From: Balneolaceae bacterium UBA1514 | Lineage (GTDB): Bacteria; Bacteroidota; Rhodothermia; Balneolales; Balneolaceae | Assembly: GCA_002323515.1 (NCBI GenBank) | Contig: DCQQ01000035.1 | Span: forward strand, 1-50,334 | Direction: 5' to 3' | DNA: 50,334 nucleotides | Shown here: positions 47,689 through 50,334 of the stretch, one piece after another | Position numbering within the stretch: the stretch's first letter is position 1 | Layout: every line of letters begins with the position of its first letter | The notes under the pieces: model-generated | Told to the model about the DNA's origin: nothing | What the model saw: only the letters and a program-made list of their open reading frames with translations | The model's database searches: none | Program-made: the position numbers and the translations under genes

Positions 47689-49093
47689 ACTCTAGTTTGT
47701 AATCACGAATGGCTCTGAAAATGGCTGAGGCAATAATTGACTGGCCATAATCACTGGTTAAAAATCGTTGTTCGGCGGGGTTGCTCAAAAAACCTGTCTC
47801 GACGAGTACGGCGGGCATGGAGGCTTGATAAAGTACCACAAAACCAGCCTGTTTTACCCCTCTGGATTTACGATTTGCCCGCGTTCTAAATTGATCTTCG
47901 ATCATATACGCGATTCGTTCGCTTGTAGCGATGTAGCCAGAATGGGCGAGTTCGTAAATAAGAAGATCTTCTTCGGTTAGATTAAATAGTTCATCACTGT
48001 GGTTGGTGAATACCGAATTTTCTCGTTTCATCACTTCAAACGCAGCATCGCTTCGGTGTAATCCAAGAAAAAAAACGGAACTTCCGTACACCGAAGAAGA
48101 AGTCCAACCATCGGCATGAATAGATATAAACAGATCCCCTTCAGCGCGATTGGCAATGGAGCCTCGTTCCTCAAGATCTACATAGCCATCGGTTTCACGG
48201 GTGTAAATAACCTTCACATCGGGTAGGTATTCCTCGATATAGCTCCCTAGCTTTTTTGAAATGGAGAGAACCACGTCTTTTTCTTGGGCATTACGATAGC
48301 CTACATTACCAGGATCATGTCCTCCATGTCCAGGGTCAATGATTACCGTATCAAACCGGAGTTTACCTTTAACTTGCTCATATTCTTGATCCAGGTTCGG
48401 AGGGCTGGGCGCTGCCGGAGCAAGTATATCGAGCGCATTATCTGGATTAATACTTAGGTACCAATTTCGAGCAAGAAATTGCTGGGTAAACACCTCTACT
48501 TCTCTAGGGGTTGAATAGGTTAATGCCACCAATAAGTCTTGACTCTGCATATCTAGATACGCATTACTAATGACTTTTAGTTGTTGACCTAGGTAGATGT
48601 CTACCCCATAGCTATTCTCGAGTTTGTAAAGACGAACCTCTTGAATATCTTCGTTATAGGTAGGGAATTGTATGCCGAGGGTGTCGATATTGGAGTGATA
48701 CAACTCTAGTTGGATCAAATCGGAAGCTGGTTGAATCAACGAAAAGGAATCCAAACGGGTCGATTGATGAAAGCGAATTACATACCCTAATCCATCGCCT
48801 CTTGGTGCAAATGATATTCGTTCCATGTGCAGCGTATCTTCGATAGAGGTAGAAAATCCAGCTTCAGTTTGTTCAAAAGCTACTGATTCTTCACCAAATC
48901 CACTCTCAATTCGATTAATATAGGGATGGTTAGCTCGAACGTTAAAATTGCTAAACAAAGACACTGCAGCTACTAGAAGGGGTAGAGTAAACCGCCACAA
49001 AAAATTCTTGCGCGACAAGAAGGTTGATAGAGTTGGTTCAGAAAAAAAAGGTAAAGGCCGCTTTGGGTCCATGTGTATTTGGGCAAATAGCAC
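47669..49093 (-). CDS. N-acetylmuramoyl-L-alanine amidase (Amidase_3), exported
   Basis: Zinc amidase that cleaves the amide between muramic acid and the stem peptide during cell separation (474 residues). The N-terminus has a basic stretch and a hydrophobic segment (about 34-50), consistent with a signal peptide or anchor. ATG at 49072 is an alternative start seven residues later. The N-terminal region (about 70-220) is AMIN-like. The catalytic domain begins VIIDPGHGGHDPGNVG, with FISIHADGW and VLVETGFLSNPAE. It reads into udk by 20 bases. Confidence 0.92.
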   Translation of the reverse strand: MLFAQIHMDPKRPLPFFSEPTLSTFLSRKNFLWRFTLPLLVAAVSLFSNFNVRANHPYINRIESGFGEESVAFEQTEAGFSTSIEDTLHMERISFAPRGDGLGYVIRFHQSTRLDSFSLIQPASDLIQLELYHSNIDTLGIQFPTYNEDIQEVRLYKLENSYGVDIYLGQQLKVISNAYLDMQSQDLLVALTYSTPREVEVFTQQFLARNWYLSINPDNALDILAPAAPSPPNLDQEYEQVKGKLRFDTVIIDPGHGGHDPGNVGYRNAQEKDVVLSISKKLGSYIEEYLPDVKVIYTRETDGYVDLEERGSIANRAEGDLFISIHADGWTSSSVYGSSVFFLGLHRSDAAFEVMKRENSVFTNHSDELFNLTEEDLLIYELAHSGYIATSERIAYMIEDQFRTRANRKSRGVKQAGFVVLYQASMPAVLVETGFLSNPAEQRFLTSDYGQSIIASAIFRAIRDYKLEYEKTQN

Positions 49094-49204
49094 TATAAGA
49101 TGATTAATAAGATACTATTTTTAGGTGTTTTCAGAAAACCAAACTTAGGTATTTCCAGTGAACTTAGGCCATTTAGCAGTAACTCTTTTGAGCTAATTGA
49201 TCAA

Positions 49205-49939
49205 CTAACGAGCGTACAGTAGATAAATCACTGGACGTTTATTCCATTTTGTGGGATCATAATCGGGATGTTTCTGTATTTTTTTCCACTCATCAACCGG
49301 TTTGGAGATGATTTCCTCGCTATATAAACTTAGATCACATGCCACACAAAGTCGGGTATCATCCTTACACTGCGAAAGAATGCGTGTGATCATCGATGTA
49401 TTTCGATAGGGTGTTTCCATAAAAATTTGAGAAATATCGTGCCGTTTAGACTGCCCTTCGAGTTGCTGAATTTTTTGACTACAGGCCTTATCATCCATGG
49501 GTAAATATCCGTGAAATTGAAATTGCTGACCGTTAAACCCTGAGCCCATTAGGGCCAGAAAGATGGAGGAAGGGCCTACTAAGGGTCGTACCGGGATATG
49601 ATATTTGTGAGCTAACTCCACTAGGCGAGCCCCAGGATCAGCAATCGCTGGAAGTCCTGCTTCGGATAACACCCCGGCATTCTTGCCTTTTCTTAAGGGT
49701 TTAATGTATTCAAGAAGGTCAATATCAGATGTTTTTTTGGTCAGCGGATAAAACTCAATCTTAAACTCAGGGACCGTGTCACCCACCCACTGTAAAAAAC
49801 GTGTAGCATTTTGAATATTTTCGACGATAAGCACATCTAAATGGCGAATAATTTGCAGTACTTCTTCTGGATGCGTGGCATTTCCGTTGGTTTTACCCAA
49901 GGTATTGGGCAAGAGATAAAGCGTTCCAGGAGTTGTCAT
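49205..49939 (-). CDS. RsmI-like SAM-dependent methyltransferase
   Basis: Tetrapyrrole-methylase-fold protein of 244 residues, related to the 16S rRNA (cytidine 1402) 2'-O-methyltransferase RsmI. It starts GTLYLLPNTLG, then has VLSEAGLPAIADPGARLVELA and VGPSSIFLALMGSGFNGQQF, and the later FMETPYRNTSM. In Bacteroidota a stand-alone paralogue of this build often coexists with true RsmI, so the exact target, rRNA or otherwise, is uncertain. It is preceded by a membrane-protein gene on the same strand, with a 27-base gap. Confidence 0.85.
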   Translation of the reverse strand: MTTPGTLYLLPNTLGKTNGNATHPEEVLQIIRHLDVLIVENIQNATRFLQWVGDTVPEFKIEFYPLTKKTSDIDLLEYIKPLRKGKNAGVLSEAGLPAIADPGARLVELAHKYHIPVRPLVGPSSIFLALMGSGFNGQQFQFHGYLPMDDKACSQKIQQLEGQSKRHDISQIFMETPYRNTSMITRILSQCKDDTRLCVACDLSLYSEEIISKPVDEWKKIQKHPDYDPTKWNKRPVIYLLYAR

Positions 49940-49966
49940 AGGACAGGGGAGGTCTTTGATGCGAAA

Positions 49967-50334
49967 TTACACTCGTTCAATCTGAATATCCGTATCATTT
50001 CGAGTTGATGTACGAACGTACTTGGTGGCAAAAATAGCAGCGGTAAAGGTGATAATGAATCCTATGAGTGCAATAATAGCATTTAAGAATGAGGTGTTTC
50101 TCTGAAGTTCATAGGTTGGAATCATCACAATGGGTTGCCAACTTTCTTCTAGGTACCGGATAGGGATTACCTGAGTATCGATAACTCGCTGAGCCATTTG
50201 AATAGATAGGGAGAGCTTACGTTCCGCTTGGGTGCCATCGGGTAGGGGAAATTCGATAACTACATATCCGTTACTTTGGGCAGCGATTTGTTTAATGTCG
50301 AAATCGGTTACATCAGCCGCTATACTAACCCCTT
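49967..50334 (-). CDS. Membrane protein, N-terminus outside the window
   Basis: The frame is open to the window's right edge, so the start lies beyond it. An internal ATG at 50197 is not the likely start because the residues before it (VIEFPLPDGTQAERKLSL and others) read as ordinary protein. The visible 121 residues have an extracytoplasmic-looking part, then one C-terminal membrane helix (TSFLNAIIALIGFIITF region), then a short polar tail ending IQIERV. I do not recognise the family. Type I membrane topology is the simplest reading. Confidence 0.6.
   Translation of the reverse strand, partial: GVSIAADVTDFDIKQIAAQSNGYVVIEFPLPDGTQAERKLSLSIQMAQRVIDTQVIPIRYLEESWQPIVMIPTYELQRNTSFLNAIIALIGFIITFTAAIFATKYVRTSTRNDTDIQIERV

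Overview
This is a gene-dense, moderately A+T-rich bacterial chromosome segment with no rRNA, tRNA, insertion sequence, phage gene or CRISPR array that I can see. Gene content and protein style point to the Bacteroidota/Balneolota/Rhodothermota side of the tree. Supporting signs are a five-helix type-B SdhCAB complex, a fungal-like class I ketol-acid reductoisomerase, a DUF4296-like lipoprotein, a 515-residue repeat protein typical of these phyla, a short LeuA without a regulatory domain, and MenG for menaquinone. A Balneolales-like marine or halophilic bacterium is my best guess, but this is inference from family resemblance, not from a marker gene.

Layout. 1-7 kb: the 3' part of acs (cut by the window edge), a small membrane protein, alanine dehydrogenase, ligA and a RodZ-like membrane protein. 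7-12.2 kb, plus strand: a broken comF, a membrane protein, a histidine phosphatase, menG, fabZ, panB and surE. 12.3-16.6 kb, minus strand: yicC-gmk-rpoZ-coaBC, a small exported protein and a lipase-like hydrolase, as one tight operon. 16.7-19.2 kb, plus strand: a carbamoyltransferase, a 49-residue DUF5989 protein and an SxtJ-like membrane protein, which together match the sxtI/sxtK/sxtJ trio of saxitoxin clusters. 19.2-24.6 kb, minus strand: cobalamin adenosyltransferase, an SGNH-hydrolase/TPR protein, a GlmM that reads in frame into an exported DUF1460 domain, and msrB. 24.7-26.2 kb: a LolA-like exported protein and a yigZ pseudogene. 26.4-29.8 kb: sdhCAB. 29.8-36.5 kb, minus strand: the isoleucine/valine operon ilvD-ilvB-ilvN-ilvC-ilvA behind a transcription attenuator. 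36.6-38.2 kb: a helical repeat protein. 38.3-42.7 kb, plus strand: leuA-leuC-leuD-leuB. 42.8-50.3 kb: a RecQ helicase, a lipoprotein, an SDR enzyme, coaX, udk, a cell-wall amidase, an RsmI-like methyltransferase and a truncated membrane protein.

How the genes fit together. The ilv and leu clusters, with only the helical repeat protein between them, provide all the committed steps of Ile, Val and Leu synthesis except the final transaminase. panB, coaBC and coaX cover three points of the pantothenate/CoA route. The yicC-gmk-rpoZ-coaBC order is a widely conserved housekeeping arrangement. sdhCAB, menG and acs belong to respiratory carbon metabolism.

Most notable points: (1) a complete attenuator upstream of ilvD, with an Ile/Val-rich leader peptide whose stop codon lies inside the antiterminator strand; (2) the sxtI/K/J-like module, including a small gene that is easy to miss; (3) the GlmM-DUF1460 in-frame fusion across a lipoprotein-like signal; (4) two genes (comF, yigZ) inactivated by in-frame stop codons with no frameshift.
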